Origin: Dyadobacter diqingensis
GTDB taxonomy: Bacteria; Bacteroidota; Bacteroidia; Cytophagales; Spirosomataceae
Assembly: GCF_024220585.1 (NCBI RefSeq)
Contig: NZ_JAMXKF010000003.1
Location: 620,001 to 684,000 of the forward strand
Direction of reading: 5' to 3'
Length of the DNA stretch: 64,000 nt
This document shows, one piece after another, positions 26,991 to 34,956 of this stretch. The notes under the pieces were generated by a model. It saw nothing but the letters and a program-made list of their open reading frames with translations. It searched no databases and was not told the origin of the DNA. A program made the position numbers and the translations under genes. The first letter of the stretch is position 1; each line of letters opens with the position of its first letter.

Positions 26991-27110
26991 ATTTAAACGC
27001 AGAGTTAATGGGAGTTTCTCGCAGAGTTACGGTGAGTTTGTGTTTATATTCTTCTGCGAACTCTACGTTAAACCGGGCGGCGACCGCTCGGCAAACTCTG
27101 CGTTAAAAAA
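26991..27110. repeat. CGCAGAGTT inverted-repeat element
   Basis: ATTTAAACGCAGAGTT at about 26991-27006 is inverted as AACTCTGCGTTAAAAA at about 27095-27110. Two further copies lie inside: CTCGCAGAGTTACGG (from 27018) and CTGCGAACTCTACGTTAAA (from 27054). The region has no coding potential. Elements of this CGCAGAGTT type are common between genes in Bacteroidota and some other phyla, where they may be non-coding mobile repeats. Confidence 0.7.
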
Positions 27111-27112
27111 AA

Positions 27113-28258
27113 CTAGACAAACTCCTTTTGCCCCAACCTTACCTTTGGTTTTTTGCTCTTTTTTCTTCGTCCCCACCAGATGATAAAACCGGTTACGGGT
27201 AAGCTTGCGGTGATGAATGAAATGATAAAGGCCAGTATTTTTCCTGGCAGACCAATGATAGCGCCAATGTGAATGTCGTAATTCATTCGCATAATCTTGT
27301 TCGCCAGCGTTAGTTTGTCGTGATAACGTCCGAAATTATGCGTGACCGGAACGGGTTTAAGGGTATACTGGTCATAATAAATATAATCACATTTCCAGTA
27401 CGTGCCCGCGATAGTATTGGTAACGGCTGCAATGGTCGATTTACTGGTTTCCGGAAAATGCATTTCGATGGTCTCTGCCGCCGGATTTTCTGCTTTCGTT
27501 TTCTCCCATAGAAAATCAACAACTGATGTTTTTGAACCCACAACAGGTTTTCCTTTTGACTCGGGTTCATAAAACTCTGTCATTGAATCTCCTCCGGATG
27601 TCGCCCAGTACACACTTTTTGAAAACCACTGAAAACCCATAATCAGGCCTGTGCAGGCAATAATAAGGGCGATCGGGATGGCGTAGAATCCGAGTACATT
27701 ATGCAGATCGTAATTTTTTCTTCTCCATTGCGCATCCCATTTAACTTTAAATCTTTGTTTTAAAGCAGCCTTGTTTTTGGGCCACCACAGCACAAAACCA
27801 GAGATCAGCATAAAGACAAAGATAAGTGTGGCAGAGGCCGCGACGGGTTGTCCAATATTAGGCGGAAGCCATAAATAATAGTGTCCCATCAGAATGAACC
27901 GGAAAAAATCGCTGTCCATATCTTTGATTTTTAATATTTCGCCGGTGTATGGGTTTGCATACATCAGGTAATAATATTCAGGCTCAAAACTGAAAAAGGT
28001 AATGACCACCGCCGTTTTGGAATCGGCATACTGGACACTGTGAATCTTTTTGTGCGGCAATGCTTTTTCAGCTAAGGTCCTGAACCGGGACGGAGCCAGG
28101 AAAGGTTTTTTTTGAGGCTCTACGTAACGGTAAGACTGCGTCGCATTCTGTATTTCTTCCTGAAAGGCATAAATACAGCCCGTTACGGCGAGAATAAACA
28201 CGATTAGTCCGGAGCCGAGTCCGAGCCATAGGTGGAGAAAATGTATTGCCTTTTTCAT
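27113..28258 (-). CDS. PepSY-associated transmembrane protein (siderophore-linked)
   Basis: A 381-residue protein with a first helix at 10-33 (LWLGLGSGLIVFILAVTGCIYAF), a periplasmic PepSY-like region (about 55-120), and further helices at about 140-160, 190-212 and 340-365, then a positively charged tail. This is the PiuB/FoxB-type iron-regulated membrane protein. It follows the siderophore receptor gene by 115 bp on the same strand. Related proteins reduce or process ferric siderophores in the inner membrane, so co-function with the receptor is likely. A hairpin sits in the gap. Confidence 0.9.
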   Translation of the reverse strand: MKKAIHFLHLWLGLGSGLIVFILAVTGCIYAFQEEIQNATQSYRYVEPQKKPFLAPSRFRTLAEKALPHKKIHSVQYADSKTAVVITFFSFEPEYYYLMYANPYTGEILKIKDMDSDFFRFILMGHYYLWLPPNIGQPVAASATLIFVFMLISGFVLWWPKNKAALKQRFKVKWDAQWRRKNYDLHNVLGFYAIPIALIIACTGLIMGFQWFSKSVYWATSGGDSMTEFYEPESKGKPVVGSKTSVVDFLWEKTKAENPAAETIEMHFPETSKSTIAAVTNTIAGTYWKCDYIYYDQYTLKPVPVTHNFGRYHDKLTLANKIMRMNYDIHIGAIIGLPGKILAFIISFITASLPVTGFIIWWGRRKKSKKPKVRLGQKEFV

Positions 28259-28299
28259 GGTGAATGAATTTGAAATGAATGCAACTTTTTAACACGAAT

Positions 28300-28329
28300 C
28301 CCGTATCCCGGCTGAAACCGGAATACGGG
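28300..28329 (-). other. intra-operon hairpin between receptor and PepSY genes
   Basis: CCCGTATTCCGG and CCGGGATACGGG (28329-28318 and 28311-28300 on the minus strand) form a 12-bp stem with one mismatch and a 6-nt loop. No T-run follows on this strand. It could protect the receptor mRNA 3' end or lower expression of the PepSY gene. Confidence 0.55.
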
Positions 28330-28373
28330 AAGTAAAATTTATCTTGTTGACCTGAAAGTCGGTCTGGCCAGAC

Positions 28374-30800
28374 TTAAAACCTGAACGAAAGACTGGCTGT
28401 TATGCTTCTCAATTTTTGTGGATTCACGGTCGTATAGCCGATCCAGTATTTTTTATCTGTGATGTTATCCACCTTCACGCCAAATCTGAATTTGGATTGC
28501 TCGTAAAATGCTGTTGCATTCAAGATCGTATATTCCGGCAAAATGAAAACACCCTGACTTCTGCTGTTAACTACTTTATTGTCACTCGCATAATTTCCGC
28601 CAAACCCAAATCCCAGTCCGCGAACCATACCGGAAGGGATACGGTAGCTAAGCCATAAATTGGCTATGTAAGGAGACATTGCTGTTGAGGGGCGCAAGCC
28701 CACAACGTCTTCGTCCGCTTTTTCAAATTTTGAATCGTTGTAGGAAAAACCGGCAATCACATTAAAACCGCGTAAAGGGTTTGCGTTGATTTCTGCTTCT
28801 ACACCCTTGCTGCGCTGCGTTCCATCCTGCACCGAAAAGTTTGGATGAGCGACGTCGCTGCGGATCAGATTTGACACCTGAATATCGTAATAACTTAACG
28901 TCGTGCTTAGTTTTCCGTTAAATGCGTTCAGTTTTACACCTGCTTCTGTCTGGTTAGCATGCTCCGGTTTGAAAGTTTCTCCGGCGAAGCTGCTTCCAAC
29001 CTTATTGGTAAAACCGTTTTGATAGTTGGCAAACACCGAAACAACATCTTTGATCGGCATATAAATCAAACCAAATTTCGGAGAGAAAGCAGTTTGGTTA
29101 TAACCGCCTGAACTTTTGCCCGTTGTGATATTGTAAGCTCCTTTGTTGTCGAAATAGTCGATACGCAACGCGGCAGAAACGATCAGTCTGTCCGTAATGT
29201 TCAATATATCAGATACATAAGCGCTGTATGTATTGGTCACATAATTGTATGGATACACAGAACCTCTACCGCTTAGATAAGCAGCTTCCAGTGTTTTATC
29301 ATTGAAATAATCATAAGTCGGGATCGTACCTGTCGTTGCAACAGTATCAATGTTTACGCTTTTGAAAACCTGGTCTGAATTATTGCGGAAAAAGTCAAGA
29401 CCACCCAGAAAACGGTTTCTCATGCCGGCAATCTCGAAATCACCGTTAAAGTTTTGCTGAATTTCAACAACGCGATCCCTGCTGTTGGAAGTGGACTGAT
29501 CCTCCCTCGAAATATAACCATGGCCAATATCTGCCGGATTTTTTGTTACAGTGGATTTACTCAGCAGGTAGAAATAGGGATTTGTTCCGTCGGAATAGCT
29601 GTTTGTGGAAGTGAAATTGGTTGAAGAAGTCCAGTTTTCAGAAATCTTGTAGTTCATCTGACCAAAGAAGTTGGTATTCCTTGAAGTCTGGGCAAGATCA
29701 CCTCTTGAAAAAGCACGTTTGTAGTCGATGTCCAGCTGGTCGGCTCTGTTAACGCCCAGGCTTGCAATGGTCTGACCATACGGGAAAAAGAAGATTGTGT
29801 TGCCCTGATTTTGCCCGCTATAAAGTTCAGCATCAATATTGAATGATAACTTCTCGTTGACTTTGTAAGTCAGGCTCGGCGCAAAGGCAAACATTTTACC
29901 ATACCCGTTATCCTGGAAACTTCCTTCATAATTATACGCCGTGTTGACACGCAGAAGAATGTTTTTTGCCGAATCCAGCGGCGTGTTTACATCCGCACTG
30001 ATGCGGTTAAATCCCCAGCTTCCTGTTGAATAGGCAATTTCTCCACCAAACTTGGCATATGGTTTTTTAGTAACACGATTGATCAAACCACCATAAGAAG
30101 TTAATGAACTTCCGAACAACGTTGCCGACGGGCCTTTGATCACTTCGATGCTTTCAAGGTTTGCTGCATCAATTTTGGTAGAAACGTTTCCGGCAATTCC
30201 ATTTCTCAATTTGCTTTGCACGATAAATCCGCGGGAACCGTAATAACTTCCTCCGTCTCCGCTACGCCCGGTTGCTTCCCACATTTTACCGATCCCCGGG
30301 GCATTTTTCAATGCATCGTCGATGCTGAAAACGAGTTGCTCCCGTAATAATTCCTTTGTGATGGTTGAATAAACCTGAGGGTTTTCCAGGTTTTTCAGAT
30401 TGATTTTAGAAACGTACTCGCTCGATTCGCGTTGCAGTTTCCCTTGCGCGCTGATCACGACTTCGGTCAATGTCTTGGCATTTTCTGCCAGTGTGATATC
30501 GCCCAAAGTCGTTGTTTCGCCTGAGTTTACCTGAACAGCAATCTCTTTTGTTTCAAGCCCGATGAACGAGGCAATCAGTATATATTTTCCAGCTTCAATG
30601 TTTTTGATTTCAAATTCTCCTTTTGCATTTGCTGTTGAGCCCTTTGCGATGCCTTTCAGACCAATATTGACAAACTCGGCACCAACGCCGTCAGAAGTTT
30701 TGATAACACCTCTAATACGCCCGTTTGACTGCGAAAAGGCGTTGTAGGATACTAACCAGACCGTCAATGTTAAGGATAGTATAATAGAAAATCGTTTCAT
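28374..30800 (-). CDS. TonB-dependent siderophore receptor
   Basis: An 808-residue outer membrane receptor starting at the ATG at 30800; a GTG four codons earlier is possible. A signal peptide (MKRFSIILSLTLTV to about residue 24) is followed by a carboxypeptidase-regulatory-like domain (about 30-110), a TonB plug (about 130-245) with the TonB-dependent-siderophore-receptor-type ESIEVIKGPSATLFGSSL, and a 22-strand barrel ending in SITASLSFRF with a C-terminal aromatic. The order receptor then PepSY protein indicates ferric siderophore uptake. The promoter candidate lies at 30840-30871. Confidence 0.92.
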   Translation of the reverse strand: MKRFSIILSLTLTVWLVSYNAFSQSNGRIRGVIKTSDGVGAEFVNIGLKGIAKGSTANAKGEFEIKNIEAGKYILIASFIGLETKEIAVQVNSGETTTLGDITLAENAKTLTEVVISAQGKLQRESSEYVSKINLKNLENPQVYSTITKELLREQLVFSIDDALKNAPGIGKMWEATGRSGDGGSYYGSRGFIVQSKLRNGIAGNVSTKIDAANLESIEVIKGPSATLFGSSLTSYGGLINRVTKKPYAKFGGEIAYSTGSWGFNRISADVNTPLDSAKNILLRVNTAYNYEGSFQDNGYGKMFAFAPSLTYKVNEKLSFNIDAELYSGQNQGNTIFFFPYGQTIASLGVNRADQLDIDYKRAFSRGDLAQTSRNTNFFGQMNYKISENWTSSTNFTSTNSYSDGTNPYFYLLSKSTVTKNPADIGHGYISREDQSTSNSRDRVVEIQQNFNGDFEIAGMRNRFLGGLDFFRNNSDQVFKSVNIDTVATTGTIPTYDYFNDKTLEAAYLSGRGSVYPYNYVTNTYSAYVSDILNITDRLIVSAALRIDYFDNKGAYNITTGKSSGGYNQTAFSPKFGLIYMPIKDVVSVFANYQNGFTNKVGSSFAGETFKPEHANQTEAGVKLNAFNGKLSTTLSYYDIQVSNLIRSDVAHPNFSVQDGTQRSKGVEAEINANPLRGFNVIAGFSYNDSKFEKADEDVVGLRPSTAMSPYIANLWLSYRIPSGMVRGLGFGFGGNYASDNKVVNSRSQGVFILPEYTILNATAFYEQSKFRFGVKVDNITDKKYWIGYTTVNPQKLRSITASLSFRF

Positions 30801-30839
30801 TTTGGGATGCACTTAAATATAATTAGTCTTAATAAGCCG

Positions 30840-30871
30840 CAAAGCTATCGATACATTGGAACGAATCCAAA
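30840..30871 (-). promoter_or_regulatory. candidate promoter with palindrome before the siderophore receptor
   Basis: On the minus strand TTTG (30871-30868) and TAGCTTTG (30847-30840) are separated by 20 bp, a good match to the Bacteroidota TTTG/TAnnTTTG promoter. The first half overlaps the inverted repeat TTGGATTCGTTCCAA (30870-30856), which could bind a regulator over the polymerase site. I see no canonical Fur box. The distance to the ATG is 40 bp. Confidence 0.6.
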
Positions 30872-30962
30872 TTAAAATAGCGGATCTTGTATTAGTGTAA
30901 TTATATTTTGAGATAGTAATATGTGGCGGTTGGCAGTGTTAACCGTTTTTGAGGGGGATGTT

Positions 30963-32558
30963 TTATTTAATTCTGAAACGGAAGAAGAATTGTCCGTTTA
31001 CTGTTTTCATTGAAGAAGTAGGTGTGACGGAAAGGTTCGAGAATGGAATAAGCAGATTGATCCCCAACTGATAGCGGCCCGGCGTGAAGGTCAGGCCAGT
31101 TTTTACCATGAAAAGATTCGTTTTCATGTACTGAGCTATGTTGTCTTTTTTAAGCAGAAGTTTGGGGCCAGGTAGAATCTCACCCAGATAATTTTCCACG
31201 TCGCTTTGTGCCAGAGCACTTCGTAGCGGACTGTAAGAAACACCAGCCGAAACTCCCAGTTTCGAAATAACATGATAATTGTATTGCAGTGAAAGATTGA
31301 TTCCCGCTGCTTTGATCAGATTGATGTTTTCGTGAAAGGTAGCCGAATCGGCACCAATTCTTTGTATGCGTTTTAATCCCCCAAAATAGGTCTGATTTGC
31401 ATAAAAACTCAATGTCAAAGATTGGTTTTCTGTGAGATCCTTACTTAGCCAAATTCCCGGGATCAGCAACATATAGGGTTTGTTTGTGCTGTCTGTTGCG
31501 GTAAAAATGTATTTTGTGCTATTCAGCGCAGAGGCGGCATTCCATTCCAAACCGACGTGCAAGGTCTCAAATAATGCCTTCTTCTCCTTGGAAGAGCTCG
31601 TTTTTTGCTGCGCAGTAACGGAGTTATACTTTACAATTTTTGCCAGATTTTTGCTTAAATTATTGAAATGAACAGACTTGGGTGTTAGATTTTGAACTGA
31701 AAATGCAACTTTCTTTGATACATCCTGATTTTCAATGAATCCTGAAATAGGTTGTTTACCTGTGTTATCAGTATTTTTCTGAATATGGGCGTCACTATAG
31801 TCAAGTCCTGTTGCTCTGTCTCCCGGTGTTCTGTTCTGCGATTTGTTATTTTGGTCTGTGCTCTTACTTCTTTCCAAGGGTACAACATTGGGCTGGGTGT
31901 TTCTAGTCGTGTTATTCCTGGTTACATTGTTTTCAACTTTTTGCTGTCTTTCAAATTTAGTAGAGGAGGATACATGGCTTTCAGACCCAGAATGACCTGA
32001 TTGAACCGTGTGCGTATCAGCGCCTTTTTTTACAGATTTTGAGGTAAAATATTCTTTTTTAGGCTGTATTGATGGATTTGTAATAATAGCTGAATTTTTA
32101 TCAGGTCGTAATTTGTCCGGCTGCTCATTCATTGAAACAGTAGTTTTTTTCCCATTCTTGTTTTCATCCGGAGAGAAGATTGAGCCGGAACTGTCTTTGA
32201 TAGTCTCACGCTTGGTCAAGGTATTTTTGGTATCTTCTCCATGTTCCGTGCGGATAGGATATTGCGATGTGTTTTTATCCTGAGACAGATTTTCTGACTT
32301 TAGAGCTGCTTTGTTTTTCTGGTTATTTCCGGGAAGAAAAAACCAGATTGAGCCGACGATACCAAGGATTGCTATAAGCCCAAGACCACCTTTTAACAAA
32401 GAGCTGAAGTGACTATCACCCGGAACCTGCGAATCGGGTGCCGGACTGTTGTTGCCCAACATATCGTTCATTTGTGCCCACGCGTCATCCGCCTGAACTT
32501 CCGGTTCAGGTAACTTCTCGTTAAGGTATTTTTTGATATGCAGGTTTTTCTTGCTCAC
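30963..32558 (-). CDS. putative membrane-anchored partner of the ECF sigma factor
   Basis: A 531-residue protein starting with GTG at 32558, six bases after the sigma stop with AGGA just before it. Residues 1-50 form a soluble, acidic N-terminus; one hydrophobic helix (LGLIAILGIVGSIWFFLP) lies at about 55-72; then a long low-complexity, Asn/Ser/Thr/Lys-rich stretch (about 80-290), and a C-terminal beta-rich domain of about 200 residues that looks like an outer-membrane-type beta barrel. The arrangement, cytoplasmic tail-helix-periplasm next to an ECF sigma gene, suggests an anti-sigma factor, although no FecR or zinc anti-sigma motif is visible. Two separate proteins fused is also possible. 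Confidence 0.65.
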   Translation of the reverse strand: MSKKNLHIKKYLNEKLPEPEVQADDAWAQMNDMLGNNSPAPDSQVPGDSHFSSLLKGGLGLIAILGIVGSIWFFLPGNNQKNKAALKSENLSQDKNTSQYPIRTEHGEDTKNTLTKRETIKDSSGSIFSPDENKNGKKTTVSMNEQPDKLRPDKNSAIITNPSIQPKKEYFTSKSVKKGADTHTVQSGHSGSESHVSSSTKFERQQKVENNVTRNNTTRNTQPNVVPLERSKSTDQNNKSQNRTPGDRATGLDYSDAHIQKNTDNTGKQPISGFIENQDVSKKVAFSVQNLTPKSVHFNNLSKNLAKIVKYNSVTAQQKTSSSKEKKALFETLHVGLEWNAASALNSTKYIFTATDSTNKPYMLLIPGIWLSKDLTENQSLTLSFYANQTYFGGLKRIQRIGADSATFHENINLIKAAGINLSLQYNYHVISKLGVSAGVSYSPLRSALAQSDVENYLGEILPGPKLLLKKDNIAQYMKTNLFMVKTGLTFTPGRYQLGINLLIPFSNLSVTPTSSMKTVNGQFFFRFRIK

Positions 32559-32564
32559 AGTCCT

Positions 32565-33098
32565 TTACAATGACTTTTCGAAAATAATTTTCAATCTGTT
32601 GCGGCTCTCACTCAAGTGCCATTTTACAGTACCCTCACTGATCGCGAGTGACTCCGTAATTTCCTTAACCGAAAACCCATCCAGATAAAAAAGGCAGCAA
32701 ACCCGACGGGTTGCCAACGGCAACTGGCTCAGGTAAACTTCAATATCGTCGTATTCCAGTTTTTCAAAAGGATTTTCCCGTGCTTCAAAAAACATATTTT
32801 CTTTGATCTCATCATAATCGAAAGACTGGGTTTTGCGGTCTCGCAGCATGGTAAGCGCGGCGTTTCTCACGGTTGTGTACATCCAGTTAAAAAACTCGCC
32901 TTTTTGGGAGTCAAATTGGTCCAGATTTTTAAAAACTTTCATCATGCCATTGTTTATGGCGGTGACAATATCGTGCTTGTCCTCAAAGAAATTTTTGCAC
33001 AGCGCAAACAGGACAGGATAAAATTGACGATACAATTTTTCCTGACTCTGTCGCTCCCTGCGTTTACAACCGGCTAATATTTCCTCTAATTTATCCAA
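32565..33098 (-). CDS. ECF sigma-70 family RNA polymerase sigma factor
   Basis: A 177-residue protein. Sigma region 2 includes FFNWMYTTVRNAALTMLRDRK (about 65-85), and region 4 is a helix-turn-helix VKEITESLAISEGTVKWHLSESRNRLK (about 143-169). A short acidic linker separates them. Such factors redirect RNA polymerase to a small regulon, usually including their own operon. The downstream gene encodes a large membrane protein that may act as its anti-sigma factor. No clear promoter can be named upstream. Confidence 0.93.
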   Translation of the reverse strand: MDKLEEILAGCKRRERQSQEKLYRQFYPVLFALCKNFFEDKHDIVTAINNGMMKVFKNLDQFDSQKGEFFNWMYTTVRNAALTMLRDRKTQSFDYDEIKENMFFEARENPFEKLEYDDIEVYLSQLPLATRRVCCLFYLDGFSVKEITESLAISEGTVKWHLSESRNRLKIIFEKSL

Positions 33099-33112
33099 GC
33101 TTATGCTTTAGA

Positions 33113-33140
33113 CGCCGGCAGTGTTGAGCAACTGCCGGCG
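33113..33140 (-). terminator. GC-rich hairpin between lipoprotein and sigma genes
   Basis: CGCCGGCAGT and ACTGCCGGCG form a perfect 10-bp stem with an 8-nt loop, 27 bp after the lipoprotein stop codon. The minus strand downstream reads TCTAAAGC, a poor T-tract, so it may end transcription only in part and let some read-through into the sigma gene. Confidence 0.5.
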
Positions 33141-33166
33141 ATTTGTTAATCAGTTTGTCAGGTTTT

Positions 33167-33919
33167 TCACAGTGACTTTTTTGTCAGGATTACGCCTGTC
33201 GTATGGGGCCAGGTGAATTCGTATTTTGTTCCTTTTCGTTCAAAAGTTCCGCTGTAAGTGACGTTGTTCAGTGTTATTTCCAGATTGTAAATCTTGTTCT
33301 CACTAACGGGCCAATAAAAGATAATATCATTTTTAGCTTTGGAAGCGTCACCCGTACAGCCGGCCGGAATATTTACCTCACGGAAATTGATGAAGTAGGT
33401 GTCGCCGTTTTTACCTAAAGAATAAGTTAGTGAATTATTTGAACACGAATAGTTATTTTTTGTGATAGCCGAGAAGTCGAGATGCGAGGCAGAGTCGGCA
33501 TAAGTAATGGGTGTGACGCTGATCACCTCATCAGCAGTAAGGCTTTCCTGTACGTCCTGATAAATATCTGTCCCGACTTCGACATTGATAAATACAGAAT
33601 CAAGGGTGATACTATCCTGTGCCACGACCATGTAGGTACCGGCTTTATCAAAAGTGATAGCCGTACTAACGCTGCCTTTGTTAATGAAGATATATTCCAT
33701 GGGCGTCACCTTCCACCGATAATTTGTAAGAGCCAGATCACCGGTTAGTGTAAAGATTACCGGCTCCTTTCTTTTAATCCCTGTTACCTTGGAGGCTTCC
33801 AGACTATTCAGTTTTGAAGATTTTACTTTGTCGGCTGCTATATCAACATCATTTCTTTCACAGGCTACCAGCTGCATAAGCGCCAGTAAAATAATTCCCA
33901 CGGCTAATTTTCCTTTCAT
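33167..33919 (-). CDS. hypothetical lipoprotein with a PKD/Ig-like segment
   Basis: A 250-residue protein with a lipoprotein signal peptide, lipobox LVAC at about residue 20. Residues of about 45-115 contain strands of an Ig/PKD-like domain (RWKVTPMEYIFINKG, ITFDKAGTYMVVAQDS). Two cysteines at about 160 and 190 could form a disulfide. Function unknown. It lies directly upstream of the ECF sigma gene on the same strand, separated by a hairpin; whether it belongs to that regulon is unknown. Confidence 0.7.
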   Translation of the reverse strand: MKGKLAVGIILLALMQLVACERNDVDIAADKVKSSKLNSLEASKVTGIKRKEPVIFTLTGDLALTNYRWKVTPMEYIFINKGSVSTAITFDKAGTYMVVAQDSITLDSVFINVEVGTDIYQDVQESLTADEVISVTPITYADSASHLDFSAITKNNYSCSNNSLTYSLGKNGDTYFINFREVNIPAGCTGDASKAKNDIIFYWPVSENKIYNLEITLNNVTYSGTFERKGTKYEFTWPHTTGVILTKKSL

Positions 33920-34049
33920 GACAATTTGTAGTAAAGTTTACGAAGAGAATAAAGACAAGCTTTTCCTGTCAATAAAATAAACTACAAAGAGTGTGAGCGA
34001 GGTTGGGTGGGAAGTAATATTAATTTAAGATATTTTATAAGAAATGCTC

Positions 34050-34802
34050 TTACCGCACCGCACGCGCTAATTGCGCATTCAATATTTTTGAAATTTCTTC
34101 ATGCTGGGCATAAACCATCAGATGTCCGCCACCTTCGATGACAACATCGGGTTTCACGATTTTGAGCGGAATTAACTTGTCAGCGACGCCGTGGATGTGA
34201 TATACATGGTCAACTTTGACGGGGTGTTTCCACGTACTCATTTGGATCAGTGCCCATTTCAAAAACTTGCTGTCGGTGTCGTGCAGGATTTGTTTCAAGA
34301 GTGTTTTGAGCTCAGGGGTATCTGCTCCGAAAAATTTGTAGGTAAATGAATTGGCCGATTTGAGAACCGGCGCAGCAAACGGGCTTAGCAAAAGGAATTT
34401 GATCAGTCCGCGGTTGAATTTTGAAACGGGAATGCTAGTTGGCGTACTTGAAATAAGAATGATCTGCTCTGGACGGATAATGGAGGAAAGTTCGGACGCG
34501 ATGATCCCTCCGAACGAAAGCCCAACGAGCTGGCAAGGTTTTGTCGTATCCATTTGCGCTGTTAACCTGGAAGCATAGTCATGAAGCGATTCTTTTTTTC
34601 GGGGCGGGATCCAGTCGATGTAATGTACATTGAAACGCTCGTCCAGTTTCAGTTTGCTGAAAACCCGTTTATCTGCGCCTAAACCACTTATAAAATAAAC
34701 ATTCATCGCAGCAGATTTTGAGGAGACAGGCTTATCACTGTCCGATTGCCCGTAGGAAATAAAGGCTGAAAGTAGTGAAAACACAAAAAGGAGACGTAAC
34801 AT
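34050..34802 (-). CDS. secreted alpha/beta hydrolase
   Basis: A 250-residue protein with a signal peptide (MLRLLFVFSLLSAFISYGQ). The nucleophile elbow is GLSFGG at about residue 94-99, the fold begins VYFISGLGADKRVFSKL (about 36-52), and the catalytic His is in GGGHLMV near residue 226. The acidic residue is likely in the loop HGVADKLIP. No specific substrate can be named; it may be an esterase or acyltransferase-like protein. Confidence 0.8.
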   Translation of the reverse strand: MLRLLFVFSLLSAFISYGQSDSDKPVSSKSAAMNVYFISGLGADKRVFSKLKLDERFNVHYIDWIPPRKKESLHDYASRLTAQMDTTKPCQLVGLSFGGIIASELSSIIRPEQIILISSTPTSIPVSKFNRGLIKFLLLSPFAAPVLKSANSFTYKFFGADTPELKTLLKQILHDTDSKFLKWALIQMSTWKHPVKVDHVYHIHGVADKLIPLKIVKPDVVIEGGGHLMVYAQHEEISKILNAQLARAVR

Positions 34803-34888
34803 AGGAAAATTTATTTCGGCGCGAGGGACCGGTTTATTTTACTAAATGTACGAACGGACTTTCAATATGGATTTATATTAACCGGGAT

Positions 34889-34940
34889 ATAAAGCAAAAC
34901 CCGCAGCAATATTCTCGGAGAGAAATCGGCTGCGGGTTTT
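34889..34940 (-). terminator. rho-independent terminator after the BtuB-like receptor
   Basis: On the minus strand AAAACCCGCAGC (34940-34929) pairs with GCTGCGGGTTTT (34907-34896), a 12-bp perfect stem, then GCTTTAT. It starts 17 bp after the receptor stop codon. Confidence 0.8.
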
Positions 34941-34956
34941 AGTCTGCTGATTGATA

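Noticed and set aside
30872..30962. Fur box before the siderophore receptor
   Set aside because: No match to the GATAATGATAATCATTATC pattern; only a different palindrome overlaps the promoter.
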